64,000 nt of DNA from Fertoeibacter niger (GTDB lineage Bacteria > Pseudomonadota > Alphaproteobacteria > Rhodobacterales > Rhodobacteraceae): contig NZ_WHUT02000001.1 in assembly GCF_009380135.2 (NCBI RefSeq), forward strand, positions 372,001 through 436,000, given 5' to 3'. This document shows, piece by piece, positions 7,116-15,970 of this stretch. The number at the start of each line of letters is the position of its first letter. Positions within the stretch are counted from its first letter, which is position 1. The notes under the pieces are model-generated. The model was not told where the DNA came from. It was given only the letters and a program-made list of their open reading frames with translations, and searched no databases. The translations under genes and the position numbers were made by a program.

Positions 7116-7143
7116 CTCAACTCCGCCGCCGCCTCCCGGTTCC
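7116..7143 (-). promoter_or_regulatory. ECF-type promoter candidate of the sigK-like gene
   Basis: The minus strand reads GGAAC, 17 bases, GTTGAG. It overlaps the last codons of the upstream activator gene, and the -10 ends about 72 bases before the sigma start. It matches the motif of fasciclin gene 2 in sequence and spacing, so autoregulation is likely. The overlap with coding sequence for an arginine-rich tail makes chance agreement possible. Confidence 0.4.
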
Positions 7144-9150
7144 CCCGCCGCCTCCGGTATTGTAGCTGACATCGGGCAGGGTCACGATTGCCGCCAGCTG
7201 CGGGAAGGGATCGGTGGCATGGGGAATGGCGTTGGCATTCACGAAATGCTCTTGAAACCGGGGCTCGATGGCGGTTTCCACCTTGTGAATCCGGTGAACC
7301 ACCGCCTCGATCCGTGCCCGCGCGGCCACGTTGCACAGCGCGATGCGCGCCCCGGTTCCCGCCGCATTGCCAGCCGACGTGACCGCCGACAGCGGCGCAT
7401 CGGGGATCATGCCCAGCACCATGGCGTGTTTCGGGCTGATATGCGCGCCAAAGGCCCCGGCCAGCACCACACGGTCCACATTATCAATGCCCATCTCGTC
7501 CATCAGCAGCCGCGCGCCGGCATAAAGCGCCGATTTCGCCAGCTGGATGGCACGGATGTCGCCCTGCGTGACCATGATCACCGGGCCACCCTGGGCCGTG
7601 CCATCATGCAGCAGGTAGGAATGGGTGCGCCCCTCGGGCATGTTGCGCAGGGTGCCGGTCTGTTCGGCCGAGCCGATCAGCCCCTTGGCATCGACGAGGC
7701 CCGCCATGCGCATTTCGGCCACCGCCTCGATGATGCCAGACCCGCAGATGCCGGTGATGCCGCTGCGGGCCGTCGCCTCGGCAAAGCCCGGATCATCCGA
7801 CCAGAGGTCAGACCCGATGACGCGAAAGCGCGGTTCCTTCGTCACGGGGTCAATCTCCACCCGCTCGATCGCACCCGGGGCGGCGCGCTGGCCGCTGGAG
7901 ATCTGCGCGCCCTCGAACGCGGGGCCGGTGGGGCTCGAACAGGCCAGCACCCGGCTTTCATTGCCCAAGAGGATCTCGGCATTGGTGCCCACATCGACGA
8001 TCAGCACCATGTCCTTTGATGTGTTCGGCTCTTCCGCCAGCGCAACTGCCGCCGCATCGGCGCCCACATGGCCCGCGATGCAGGGCAGCACATAGACCCG
8101 CGCGGCGCGGTTGATCGCCGTCAGGTCCAGATCGCGGGCGTCCAGCGACAGGCTGCCCGAGGTCGCCAGTGCGAACGGGGCCTGCCCCAGTTCCACCGGG
8201 TCGATGCCCAAGAGCAGGTGGTGCATCACCGGGTTGCAGACGAACACCACCTCGTAGATCGCCGCAGGGTCCACCGCCGCCTCGGTCGCAATCGCACCTA
8301 TCAGCGTGTTCAGGCTGTCGCGCACTGCCCGCGTCATTTCCACATCGCCGCCGGGGTTCATCATCGCGTAAGAGACGCGGCTCATCAGATCCTCGCCAAA
8401 GCGGATCTGCGGGTTCATCACGCCCGATGACGCCAGCACCCTGCCATCGCGCAGGTCGCACAGATGCGCCGCGATGGTGGTGGAGCCCAGGTCGATCGCC
8501 AGCCCCAGGATCGGCCCCTCGTGATAGCCCGGCCAGATGTCGAGGATGCGGGGATGCGTGTCATTGTGCCCCTTGTGCAGGGCGACGGTCACGTTCCATT
8601 CACCCTTGCGCAAGGCGGGTTGCAGGCGGCGCAGGATGCCCAGGTTGGCGGTCACGTCATCAGCCTGCCACTGGTCGGCCAGCGCCTGTGCCAGCCGTTC
8701 GAAATCGCCGGTGGGCTCGTGCATGTCGGGTTCGGCCACGGCGACATAGACGGCGCGGGTGGCGGGATCCATCACCATCACCCGCTCGGACGCGGATTTG
8801 CGGATCACCTGTTTATGCACCTGGGATTCGGGCGGCACGTCGATGACCACATCACCCATCACGCGGGCCTGGCAGCCCAGACGCCGCCCCTCGGCCAGAC
8901 CGCGGATGGATTTGTAGCGTTCCTCAACCGCGTTCCAGCCCGACAGTGCATTGGCGGCGACGGTGACGCCGTGTTTCGGAAACTCACCGATGCCGGGCTG
9001 CACCTGGCATTTGGAACAGATGCCGCGCCCGCCGCAGACCGAATCGAGATCGACGCCCAACTGGCGTGCGGCGGTCAGCACCGGGGTTCCCAGCGCGAAA
9101 CGGCCCCGCTTGCCGGAGGGGGTGAAGATCACCAGCGCGTCGTCGGTCAT
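7117..9150 (-). CDS. RACo/RamA-type ATP-dependent activator of corrinoid proteins
   Basis: A 677-residue protein. The N-terminal plant-type [2Fe-2S] ferredoxin domain has C39, C45, C48 and C93. The C-terminal ASKHA-type ATPase (DUF4445) starts near residue 230 with L-A-I-D-L-G-S-T-T-I-A-A-H-L and includes D-V-G-T-N-A-E-I-L-L-G and G-I-C-G-S-G-I. Such proteins reduce inactive Co(II) corrinoid proteins to Co(I) for methyl transfer. It is the last gene of a corrinoid/C1 operon. The start is the ATG before T-D-D-A-L-V-I-F-T; a longer frame upstream runs through a dyad repeat and is not credible. The glycine-arginine tail at the C terminus is unusual. Confidence 0.9.
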   Translation of the reverse strand: MTDDALVIFTPSGKRGRFALGTPVLTAARQLGVDLDSVCGGRGICSKCQVQPGIGEFPKHGVTVAANALSGWNAVEERYKSIRGLAEGRRLGCQARVMGDVVIDVPPESQVHKQVIRKSASERVMVMDPATRAVYVAVAEPDMHEPTGDFERLAQALADQWQADDVTANLGILRRLQPALRKGEWNVTVALHKGHNDTHPRILDIWPGYHEGPILGLAIDLGSTTIAAHLCDLRDGRVLASSGVMNPQIRFGEDLMSRVSYAMMNPGGDVEMTRAVRDSLNTLIGAIATEAAVDPAAIYEVVFVCNPVMHHLLLGIDPVELGQAPFALATSGSLSLDARDLDLTAINRAARVYVLPCIAGHVGADAAAVALAEEPNTSKDMVLIVDVGTNAEILLGNESRVLACSSPTGPAFEGAQISSGQRAAPGAIERVEIDPVTKEPRFRVIGSDLWSDDPGFAEATARSGITGICGSGIIEAVAEMRMAGLVDAKGLIGSAEQTGTLRNMPEGRTHSYLLHDGTAQGGPVIMVTQGDIRAIQLAKSALYAGARLLMDEMGIDNVDRVVLAGAFGAHISPKHAMVLGMIPDAPLSAVTSAGNAAGTGARIALCNVAARARIEAVVHRIHKVETAIEPRFQEHFVNANAIPHATDPFPQLAAIVTLPDVSYNTGGGGGTGRRRRS

Positions 9151-9207
9151 GAATGCCTCGTTCCTGTCGATCTGTGGCAAGTGGCGCGAAAGACGCCGAA
9201 CGGCAAC

Positions 9208-9246
9208 GAATTTTCTGCGAAAATTCTGATTTTTCGCAGAAAAATC
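9208..9246. repeat. Paired-dyad intergenic element, copy A
   Basis: Two perfect 8-bp inverted repeats follow each other one base apart: GAATTTTC-TGC-GAAAATTC and GATTTTTC-GCA-GAAAAATC. The element lies inside the corrinoid operon, between the small gene and the activator gene. It has the same build as the element at 31792-31830. It could act as an attenuator or mRNA-stabilising structure, or be a REP-like repeat. Confidence 0.8.
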
Positions 9247-9259
9247 GTAAGCCGCAGGG

Positions 9260-9490
9260 TCAGAAATGCATGTGGATCGGGCCGCTGTGGCAAACGACAA
9301 TCAACTGATCCGCCGTTTCCAACAAATGAAACCCGCGCTGGCGCACTTCGGCCACGAACCGTGCCCGGCCCACCTCTCGGTCCACCCAGGCGCGGTTGCG
9401 CCGGATCACCCGCCCTGACAGCGCGGATTTCGCCGAGAAAATCTCGGCAATCCAGGCGTCGGGGGTGGTGGTGCGGATGACAAGGCTCAT
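9260..9490 (-). CDS. Small conserved protein of the corrinoid operon
   Basis: A 76-residue protein with no domain I can name. It contains W-I-A-E-I-F-S-A-K-S-A near the N terminus, then the basic stretch R-V-I-R-R-N-R-A-W-V-D-R-E-V-G, and ends in C-H-S-G-P-I-H-M-H-F. Similar short proteins next to corrinoid activators in Rhodobacteraceae are, as I recall, sometimes labelled phosphoribosylanthranilate isomerase; nothing here supports that activity, as a TIM barrel cannot fit in this length. Its place 54 bases after the methyltransferase gene suggests an accessory role. The C-terminal cysteine and histidines could bind metal. Confidence 0.7.
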   Translation of the reverse strand: MSLVIRTTTPDAWIAEIFSAKSALSGRVIRRNRAWVDREVGRARFVAEVRQRGFHLLETADQLIVVCHSGPIHMHF

Positions 9491-9544
9491 GGTCCACAGC
9501 TTGCCAGCCCATAGTTAACGACAGGTTATCGCCCCCGGAGGCCG

Positions 9545-10525
9545 TCACCCCCGGCTGCGCCGCCCGCCGCGCCGCCCGGATGCAGCGGCATTGGCGGCGG
9601 CACTGGCCTCGGCGAATGTCGCGCCCTCTTTCACCGCCTCGAGAATCTTCGCCAGTCGGATCCATTCCCCGCCATTGGCATCATGGTTCATCAGGAAGTT
9701 GGCCGCGCGGATCGCCTCCATCTCGACCGACCGCACCGGGTTCATGATCGCGCTTGTCATCCCCGCGCCAATCGCCATCGGAAGGAAGGCCGCGTTGATG
9801 CCATGCCGGTTGGGCAGGCCAAAGCTGATGTTGGACGCACCGCAGGTTGTGTTGACCCCCAGCTCGTCGCGCAGGCGGCGCACCAGCGCAAACACCTGCT
9901 GGCCTGCCGAGCCCATCGCCCCAACCGGCATCACCAGCGGGTCAACGACAATGTCATGCGCCGGAATGCCGAAATCCGCCGCGCGTTCGACGATCTTTTT
10001 CGCCACGGCAAAGCGCACATCCGGGTCTTCGGAAATGCCGGTGTCGTCGTTCGAAATCGCCACCACAGGCACATTGTATTTCTTGACCAGCGGCAGAACC
10101 AGTTCCATCCGCTCTTCCTCGCCCGTGACCGAATTCAGGAGCGGGCGGCCCTCACAGGCGATCAGCCCCTGTTCCAGCGCGCCGGGAACCGAGCTGTCGA
10201 TGCACAAGGGCGTGTCGGTAATCGCCTGAATCCGCAGGATCAATTCGCGCATCAGGGGGGGCTCGACAAAGTTGTTGTCGGCATAGCGCGGATCGTCAGC
10301 CATCTTGTTGGTGAACACCGCGCCCGAATTCACGTCCAGCACCATGGCACCGCAGGCGGCCTGTTCCAGCGCGTCACGCTCTACCGTGCTGAAATCCCCG
10401 GCCTCCAGCTCTGCCGCGAGTTTCTTGCGTCCGGTGGGGTTGATGCGCTCGCCGATCACGCAGAAGGGTTCGTCAAAGCCGATGATGACGGTTTTCGTTT
10501 TGGATTCAATGACGGTGCGGGTCAT
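9545..10525 (-). CDS. Methyltetrahydrofolate:corrinoid methyltransferase (pterin-binding)
   Basis: A 326-residue TIM-barrel protein of the AcsE/MtrH/MetH pterin-binding family. The opening E-R-I-N-P-T-G-R-K-K, the block V-L-D-V-N-S-G-A-V, the P-L-C-I-D-S-S strand, N-S-V-T-G-E-E and V-D-P-L-V-M-P-V-G are the substrate-pocket marks. It would move a methyl group between a corrinoid protein and tetrahydrofolate, as in glycine betaine or related demethylation. It starts three bases after the stop of the MTHFR-like gene, so the two are surely co-transcribed. The C-terminal R-R-G-G-R-R-S-R-G tail is strongly basic. The partner corrinoid protein is not in the window. Confidence 0.9.
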   Translation of the reverse strand: MTRTVIESKTKTVIIGFDEPFCVIGERINPTGRKKLAAELEAGDFSTVERDALEQAACGAMVLDVNSGAVFTNKMADDPRYADNNFVEPPLMRELILRIQAITDTPLCIDSSVPGALEQGLIACEGRPLLNSVTGEEERMELVLPLVKKYNVPVVAISNDDTGISEDPDVRFAVAKKIVERAADFGIPAHDIVVDPLVMPVGAMGSAGQQVFALVRRLRDELGVNTTCGASNISFGLPNRHGINAAFLPMAIGAGMTSAIMNPVRSVEMEAIRAANFLMNHDANGGEWIRLAKILEAVKEGATFAEASAAANAAASGRRGGRRSRG

Positions 10526-10528
10526 GCT

Positions 10529-11458
10529 TCAACCTTTTTCTGAACTGTGCGCGGGCTGGCCAGAGGCGCCGCCATGGTCGATGGCCCAGGTGGCGTTGGT
10601 CTTGATACCGCCCAGGGGAAAGAAATGCACGGCCTCGATGCCGAAACCGGGGTGGCGGGCCTTGTGTGCGGCCAGTGCGCCCAGGAACTCGGTCGGCTCA
10701 TAGGGCAGCAGCAGCTTGGTCACATCCATCGCGCGCTTTTGCAACACGCGCAGCGACGGCCCCACACCGCAGGCGATGGCGAATTTGATCAGGGTTTGCA
10801 GCTTTGCCGGGCCTGCCACACCGATATGGATCGGCAGCGCAATGCCCTCGGCGGCCAGACGGTCGGCCCAGGCGATCACCGGGTCGGCCTCGAAACAGAA
10901 CTGGGTGGCGATGGCCATCTGCGCATCTGTCCGTTCGGAAAACGCCTGTTTCCATGTCAGCGCCTGCATCACCATGCGGTCTGATCCGTCGGCGTCGATA
11001 TCCTTGTTGCCCTCGGGGTGGCCCGCCACATGCAGCCGGTCGAACCCGTCGAACAGCCCGGTTTCGATCATCTGCATGGAACTGTCGAATTCGCCAGCGG
11101 GAGTAGACACCCCGCCACCTAGCAGCAGGGCCTGACGCACATCTGCCTCGCCCTGATAACGCGCGATCCAGTCGGCCAGTTGCTCGCGGCTTTTGATGAT
11201 GCGGGCGGGGAAATGCGGCATCACCACATAGCCTTCGGCATGCAGGCGCCGCGCGGTGGCCACCATATCCTCGATCAGCGTGCCCTCGATGTGGGCGATA
11301 TACACCCGCGTGCCGCGCGGCAGCAGGGGGCGGAAATCATCCACCTTTTCGGCGGTGCGGGGCATCACCTCGATGGAATAGCCGCGCAGCAAGGCTTCGA
11401 CCTCGGGGTTCACGCCGGGGGTTGCGGGGGCCTCGCGGCGGAAGTTGAACAGCGCCAT
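10529..11458 (-). CDS. Methylenetetrahydrofolate reductase family protein
   Basis: A 309-residue protein related to MetF. The frame shows the flavin-reductase TIM-barrel features: S-I-E-V-M-P-R-T in place of the usual S-F-E-x-x-P, G-Y-V-V-M-P-H-F-P-A-R, and the T-Q-F-C-F-E-A-D block that corresponds to the folate/flavin region, then L-P-I-H-I-G-V-A-G-P. In this operon it likely oxidises or forms methyl-H4folate in the same route as the methyltransferase that follows. It is divergent from housekeeping MetF, so a specialised C1-catabolic role is more likely than methionine synthesis. Confidence 0.85.
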   Translation of the reverse strand: MALFNFRREAPATPGVNPEVEALLRGYSIEVMPRTAEKVDDFRPLLPRGTRVYIAHIEGTLIEDMVATARRLHAEGYVVMPHFPARIIKSREQLADWIARYQGEADVRQALLLGGGVSTPAGEFDSSMQMIETGLFDGFDRLHVAGHPEGNKDIDADGSDRMVMQALTWKQAFSERTDAQMAIATQFCFEADPVIAWADRLAAEGIALPIHIGVAGPAKLQTLIKFAIACGVGPSLRVLQKRAMDVTKLLLPYEPTEFLGALAAHKARHPGFGIEAVHFFPLGGIKTNATWAIDHGGASGQPAHSSEKG

Positions 11459-11484
11459 GGTCGTCTCCGGGTGTCGCGGGGGCC

Positions 11485-11778
11485 TTACGCCCAGCCGTCG
11501 TTGGCAATCAGCGTCTTGATGCGGGCGGTGTCATATTCCGCCTCAAGGCGCGCGGCTTCGGAAGCGGCGAGGGCAGCGGGCTCGCCCTCGGCCGTATGGC
11601 CCACACGCCGCCATTCGGCCAGATAGGCGCTGTCATCCTTGGCGCCCACCTTCATCGCGCAGCGGTCGATCGCCTGCTCGAACCGTTCGGGCAATTGCAC
11701 TTTGGATGCGCTGCGCCCCTTGCCCACCAGAACCTGAGCCGGGATGTCGCGCCAATAGATGATGGTAACTTCGGGCAT
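11485..11778 (-). CDS. Small protein of the so-called virulence factor family
   Basis: A 97-residue protein beginning P-E-V-T-I-I-Y-W-R-D-I-P-A-Q-V, followed by R-F-E-Q-A-I-D-R-C-A-M-K-V-G and Y-L-A-E-W-R-R. This matches the short conserved family often annotated as virulence factor (PF13769, from memory). That label has no functional basis here: the gene is the first of an operon for folate-linked methyl transfer, 26 bases ahead of the MTHFR-like gene, and an accessory role there is more plausible. No signal peptide or membrane segment is seen. Confidence 0.75.
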   Translation of the reverse strand: MPEVTIIYWRDIPAQVLVGKGRSASKVQLPERFEQAIDRCAMKVGAKDDSAYLAEWRRVGHTAEGEPAALAASEAARLEAEYDTARIKTLIANDGWA

Positions 11779-12036
11779 CTGATTCCTCTTCCTCGCCTGT
11801 GTTTACGGGGCAACCACCGCCATCCGATGCCGGTTTTCGACATGGTGGACGTGCAGAGCGACCCTGCGGCGACGCGGGCCCTGCATAGCCGGGAAACCGC
11901 GCCGCCGCGAGACGGGCAAAGCTGAAAAATCCTCATGCAGATGATGAACGACGTGTGACATGTGCAGCGGCATCGCCGCTTGCGAAGGGGGGCGCGCGGG
12001 TCTAGCATGAATGCAACCATGAATGGAGGGCGACAG

Positions 12037-13170
12037 ATGACGCCCGAGCGTCCCAGGGGTGGGGACGCGCTCCCGCAGGTCATTGGCGATGGTGCTGACG
12101 GCCCGGTCGAACAGTTCGCCACCCCTCTGCCGGGTCAGGGGCAGCTTTACGCTGCGCTTGATCTGGGAACAAACTCGTGCCGGATGCTGATTGCCCAACC
12201 GCGGGGCAGTCAGTTTCAGGTCGTGGACAGTTTTTCCAAGACTGTCCAGCTTGGCGTGGGGCTGGAGGCTTCGGGCCGGCTGTCGCGTGCCTCGATGGGG
12301 CGCACGGTGCAGGCGTTGCGCATCTGCCAGAAAAAGATCGAAAAGCACAATGTCCGCCGCATGCGTCTGGTGGCGACCGAGGCTTGCCGCCGCGCGCGCA
12401 ACGCCCGCGATTTCATCCGGCAGGTGCGGCGCGAAACCGGGCTGAACATCGAAATCATCGCACCCGAGGAAGAGGCCCGGCTGGCGGTGATTTCCTGCGC
12501 GCCGCTGGTCAACACCAGCACCGAGCAGTTGCTGGTGGTGGATATCGGCGGCGGGTCAACCGAACTGGTCTGGATTGACCTGTCGCGCGTGGTGCCCGAG
12601 GATCGGCCAAAATCCATCATGCGGCTGCATGCCGGTTTCGCGCCGCAGGGCGATGGCAATGCGCGGGTGGTGGATTGGATCTCGGTGCCGCTGGGGGTGG
12701 CCACGCTGAAGGACCAGTTCATAGATGTGGAGGATGACGCCGCGCGTTTCGCGCTGATGTCGTGGTTCTTCGAGGAGAATCTGGCCAGTTTCAGCCCCTA
12801 CAACGCCGACAACCCGCGCGAGGGGTTTCAGATCATCGGCACATCCGGCACGGTGACCACGGTGGCCGCGTCTTTCCTGGGGCTGCGCCGCTATGACCGC
12901 ACCAAGGTGGACGGGCTGCACATGTCATCCGACCAGATCGACACGGTGATCCGCGATTATCTGTCGCTGGGCCCCGAGGGGCGGCGCACCGACCCGCGCA
13001 TCGGGCGCGACCGGCACAGCCTGATCATGTCCGGCGCGGCTATCCTTCAGGCGCTGATGCGGATATGGCCCACGGATCGCCTGTCCGTGGCCGACCGTGG
13101 CCTGCGCGAGGGGCTGTTATATGCACAGATGAGCGCGGATGGCGTTCTGGAAGACGGGCCTTACACATGA
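12037..13170 (+). CDS. Ppx/GppA family phosphatase
   Basis: A 377-residue exopolyphosphatase/pppGpp phosphatase-type protein. The ASKHA motifs are clear: [12 protein letters not shown] near residue 36 (phosphate 1), [12 protein letters not shown] (phosphate 2) and G-T-S-G-T-V-T-T. The protein is short and lacks the C-terminal HD-type domain of long Ppx, so GppA-like or regulatory activity is possible. Of three in-frame ATGs, the third was chosen because GGAGGG lies six bases before it. The end overlaps the start of rlmE (ATGA), so the two form an operon, a pairing I recall from related genomes. Confidence 0.9.
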   Translation: MTPERPRGGDALPQVIGDGADGPVEQFATPLPGQGQLYAALDLGTNSCRMLIAQPRGSQFQVVDSFSKTVQLGVGLEASGRLSRASMGRTVQALRICQKKIEKHNVRRMRLVATEACRRARNARDFIRQVRRETGLNIEIIAPEEEARLAVISCAPLVNTSTEQLLVVDIGGGSTELVWIDLSRVVPEDRPKSIMRLHAGFAPQGDGNARVVDWISVPLGVATLKDQFIDVEDDAARFALMSWFFEENLASFSPYNADNPREGFQIIGTSGTVTTVAASFLGLRRYDRTKVDGLHMSSDQIDTVIRDYLSLGPEGRRTDPRIGRDRHSLIMSGAAILQALMRIWPTDRLSVADRGLREGLLYAQMSADGVLEDGPYT

Positions 13171-13913
13171 CGACAGACAAACCCAACTCCGGCCGGGGCC
13201 AGCGCGAATTGCGCGTGCGGGTGAAAACGGCCAAGGGGCGCAAGCTCAGTTCGACCCGCTGGCTGGAACGGCAGCTGAACGACCCCTATGTGGTGAATGC
13301 CAAGAAAGAGGGCTACCGGGGCCGGGCGGCCTACAAGATACTGGAGCTTGACGACAAATACGGGTTCCTGAAGGCCGGGGCGCGGGTGGTTGACCTTGGC
13401 TGCGCGCCGGGTGGCTGGTGCCAGGTGGCCGTGGCGCGGGTGAACGCGCTGGGAGACCGCAAGAACAAGCCGCAGGGCACCGTTCTGGGTGTGGACCTGC
13501 AAGAGGTGGAGCCGATCGCCGGGGCCGAGATTCACGTGCTGGATTTTCTGGCCGAGGATGCCGATGCGCAGGTCAAGGGCTGGCTGGGCGGCGGGGCCGA
13601 TGTGGTGATGAGCGACATGGCGGCGGCGGCATCGGGGCACAAGGGCACCGACCACCTGCGTATCATCGCGCTGGTGGATGCTGCGCTGGATTTTGCCTTT
13701 GACGTGCTGGAACCGGGCGGCACTTTCGTGGCCAAGGTGCTGGCGGGCGGGGCCGAGATCGGCATGCAGACCCGGCTGAAAAAGCATTTCACCAAAGTGG
13801 CGAATGTGAAACCCCCTGCCAGCCGCGCCGACAGTTCGGAGAAATTCGTGGTGGCGATGGGGTTCCGGGGCCGTGATCTGGCCGCGGGCGACCTGGCGGC
13901 GGAGGTTGATTAG
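13167..13913 (+). CDS. rlmE: 23S rRNA (uridine-2552) 2'-O-methyltransferase
   Basis: A 248-residue FtsJ/RrmJ-type enzyme that methylates U2552 of 23S rRNA in the large-subunit A loop during late assembly. The SAM motif D-L-G-C-A-P-G-G-W is at about residues 76-84, and the catalytic K-D-K-E tetrad appears as K57, D150, K190 and E225. The N terminus carries a basic extension of about 30 residues. It starts inside the last codon of the ppx/gppA gene, indicating coupled translation. Confidence 0.95.
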   Translation: MTTDKPNSGRGQRELRVRVKTAKGRKLSSTRWLERQLNDPYVVNAKKEGYRGRAAYKILELDDKYGFLKAGARVVDLGCAPGGWCQVAVARVNALGDRKNKPQGTVLGVDLQEVEPIAGAEIHVLDFLAEDADAQVKGWLGGGADVVMSDMAAAASGHKGTDHLRIIALVDAALDFAFDVLEPGGTFVAKVLAGGAEIGMQTRLKKHFTKVANVKPPASRADSSEKFVVAMGFRGRDLAAGDLAAEVD

Positions 13914-14162
13914 GCCGCGCGGTTGACGTTCGGCACGCAAGCATGCGGGAGTTGGCATCCCGTCTGACCGTCCTGATTTGCGGACCCGGCCCGCCGGGCC
14001 ACCCGGCAAGAGGGGCCGCGGCGCTTTGACCTTTTCGGTTGACCGGCCACACCATCTTGCTTCGTGCCGGATGGCTTGCAATTGACGCAGCGTTAACAAA
14101 GAAATATTCATTTCCGCGAAAATCTTCGGCCAACTCATCCATCCAGCTTGGGAGAATGTGTT

Positions 14163-15161
14163 TTGAGCTTGCGCTACCTGTTGTCTCTTGGCCTTTTTGC
14201 AACGGCCTTGCCTGCCTTGGCCCAAACTAACGGATATGGCGGCTACGACATTGTTGCCTTTCCGCCGGCAGAAACCTTCTATGCGTCGGCACGCAACTGG
14301 CATGTGTTCAGCGCGCGGGGCCCGGTCGGCTTTGCCTATTGCTTTGCCGAAGGGGTGCGGGACGGGGCCGCTTACCGGCTGGGCTGGGATGGCATGCAAT
14401 GGCAGCTTGCGGTTCCGATCACCTCCAGCCCCGACTGGCAGGGCACGTTGCAGATCGACGGCGCGGGGTCGGGGCAGGGCTATCTGCGCGGCGGGGATTA
14501 CAGCTCTGGCACCGCTTCCGGCGGCTGGACCATTGCCTGGCTGGGCCTGGCCGAGCTTGACGGATTGCAAAAGGGCAGCGTGGCGGTGCTGGGGCCGGGG
14601 CGTGCGGACTTCGACTTTTCGCTGGCGGGCAGCACGGCGGCCATCCTGAAGGTCGAGGAATGCGTGGCCCGGCAGGGTGCCACCGCTGTGATAGCCGCGC
14701 CCAGCTTTGCAGATCCGTCAGAACGGACGCTGCGGACCTTCGCCGTTGTTGGCGACTGGGTCATCAGCGAGCATCTTCAGGGCAGTCAGGTGCGGGCCTG
14801 CGAAGCGCGCGACACTGTGCAGCCGACGTTGCGATTCGAGATTGATCGCGACAATTCCTATATCGACTTCAAGGACAACGGCCAGATGGGGGGCATCGGT
14901 GCCCGTGTGCCTGTCATGATCGGTTTTGGCCCCGGCTCTGCGCCGACGCAGCACATGGTCGAGATCATCGAAGGCAGCGACGGAGAGATTTGGGGCCGCC
15001 TTACCGAAGGGCGCATGGACGGCCCGGGCCTGATTGACGATGCGTTCCAGAATGCGTCGCAAGTGTCGTTCCAGGGCCCGAACATCATCCTGGAACGGGG
15101 CCTTTACGGCAGCGGGGCGGCGCTTGACGCCTATTTCCGGTGCAGCAACGGCATCCAGTGA
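14163..15161 (+). CDS. Exported protein of unknown function
   Basis: A 332-residue protein with a clean signal peptide when the TTG start is used (R-Y-L-L-S-L-G-L-F, cleavage after P-A-L-A, about residue 20); a GGAG ribosome site lies eight bases before it. The mature part has no motif I recognise. It is rich in aromatic and glycine residues, with pairs such as W-D-G-M-Q-W and G-G-Y-D, and contains three cysteines near C-F-A-E, E-E-C-V-A and R-A-C-E plus one close to the end. A repeated beta-type pattern suggests a secreted beta-rich domain. It appears monocistronic and is followed by a hairpin. Confidence 0.7.
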   Translation: MSLRYLLSLGLFATALPALAQTNGYGGYDIVAFPPAETFYASARNWHVFSARGPVGFAYCFAEGVRDGAAYRLGWDGMQWQLAVPITSSPDWQGTLQIDGAGSGQGYLRGGDYSSGTASGGWTIAWLGLAELDGLQKGSVAVLGPGRADFDFSLAGSTAAILKVEECVARQGATAVIAAPSFADPSERTLRTFAVVGDWVISEHLQGSQVRACEARDTVQPTLRFEIDRDNSYIDFKDNGQMGGIGARVPVMIGFGPGSAPTQHMVEIIEGSDGEIWGRLTEGRMDGPGLIDDAFQNASQVSFQGPNIILERGLYGSGAALDAYFRCSNGIQ

Positions 15162-15171
15162 TCCAAAGGCC

Positions 15172-15198
15172 GGGCGGCGCAAAACCCTTGCGCCGTCC
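15172..15198 (+). terminator. Hairpin after the exported-protein gene
   Basis: An 11-bp stem (GGGCGGCGCAA with TTGCGCCGTCC, one G-T pair) and a 5-base loop lie 10 bases past the stop codon. There is no T run. Confidence 0.5.
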
Positions 15199-15400
15199 CT
15201 GGCCGCCATTGGCCTGTCGGTGCCGCACAATTGCCAAGCCGCTGGCGGTGAGGCCAGCCAGCGACGGCAAACCGCTGCCGACTCAGGTTGTGCCACCTCG
15301 TCGCTGCGATCAACTCTGGTTCAATATGAACGAATGGTTTGCCGGAAATTCACTCCGTGCACCGAGCCGAGTGGCCGCATTCCAGTCTTTCAGGCTTGAA

Positions 15401-15970
15401 TCAGCCGCCCCAGCTGCGCACCGGGCCGCAATCCATATGCACGAAATTCGACCGCGAATAGCGCCCCACGCCACCCGAAGCACAGGCCTCGGCCGCCTTG
15501 GCCATCTGGCCGACCGAGCGCGATTTCAGCCGCAGGTCGGCAGCCTGGCCCACCATATGCAGCGAATGCTTGGCCACACCGCCCGACTTCGACCGCAGCA
15601 TGGCATTGGTGCCGGGGCTGCGGTAACCTGACAGCATCATGTAGGGTTCCGACACGTCCATCAGACGGTGCGAGGCCGCCATGATATCCACCGTGCGCGG
15701 GTCGATCTTTGTGGTTTCACCCGAGCGCCAGTCGCGCATGAAGTGGTTGATTTCCTTGATGGCCTCGGGAATGTAATCGCCCTCGATCCAGTAGATCGTG
15801 TCGATGCTTTCCCCGGTCCGGCCCGAATACATCCGCACGCGGCGAATGTCGCCTGCGCCTTTCAGCAACCCGAACGCATTCGAATAGGTAGGAGCGGCTA
15901 TCAAGGCGGTGGCCGCAAACGCGCCCAACAGGCCACGCCGCGTCAACCCCGAAACTGTCGTCTGTGTCAT
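15401..15970 (-). CDS. DUF882 (YcbK-like) peptidase M15-type exported protein
   Basis: A 189-residue protein. The N terminus carries a twin-arginine signal (T-R-R-G-L-L-G-A-F, cleavage near residue 32). The DUF882 domain has the metal-site pattern of M15-type peptidases: S-G-Y-R-S-P-G-T-N-A-M-L-R, K-H-S-L-H-M-V-G-Q-A-A-D-L-R and F-V-H-M-D-C-G-P. Such proteins are thought to cleave or edit peptidoglycan peptides in the periplasm. It is divergent from an L,D-transpeptidase gene, the same partnership as ycbK/ycbB in Escherichia coli. Tat export suggests it folds, perhaps with zinc, before translocation. Confidence 0.9.
   Translation of the reverse strand: MTQTTVSGLTRRGLLGAFAATALIAAPTYSNAFGLLKGAGDIRRVRMYSGRTGESIDTIYWIEGDYIPEAIKEINHFMRDWRSGETTKIDPRTVDIMAASHRLMDVSEPYMMLSGYRSPGTNAMLRSKSGGVAKHSLHMVGQAADLRLKSRSVGQMAKAAEACASGGVGRYSRSNFVHMDCGPVRSWGG

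Noticed and set aside
8464-9480. A 338-codon plus-strand frame across the corrinoid activator region
   Set aside because: It is antisense to a well-supported protein, has a histidine- and arginine-rich composition typical of the complementary frame of GC-rich genes, and shows no domain.
13161-14570. A 469-codon minus-strand frame over rlmE and the exported-protein gene
   Set aside because: Antisense shadow; the plus-strand genes have catalytic residues or a signal peptide, this has neither.
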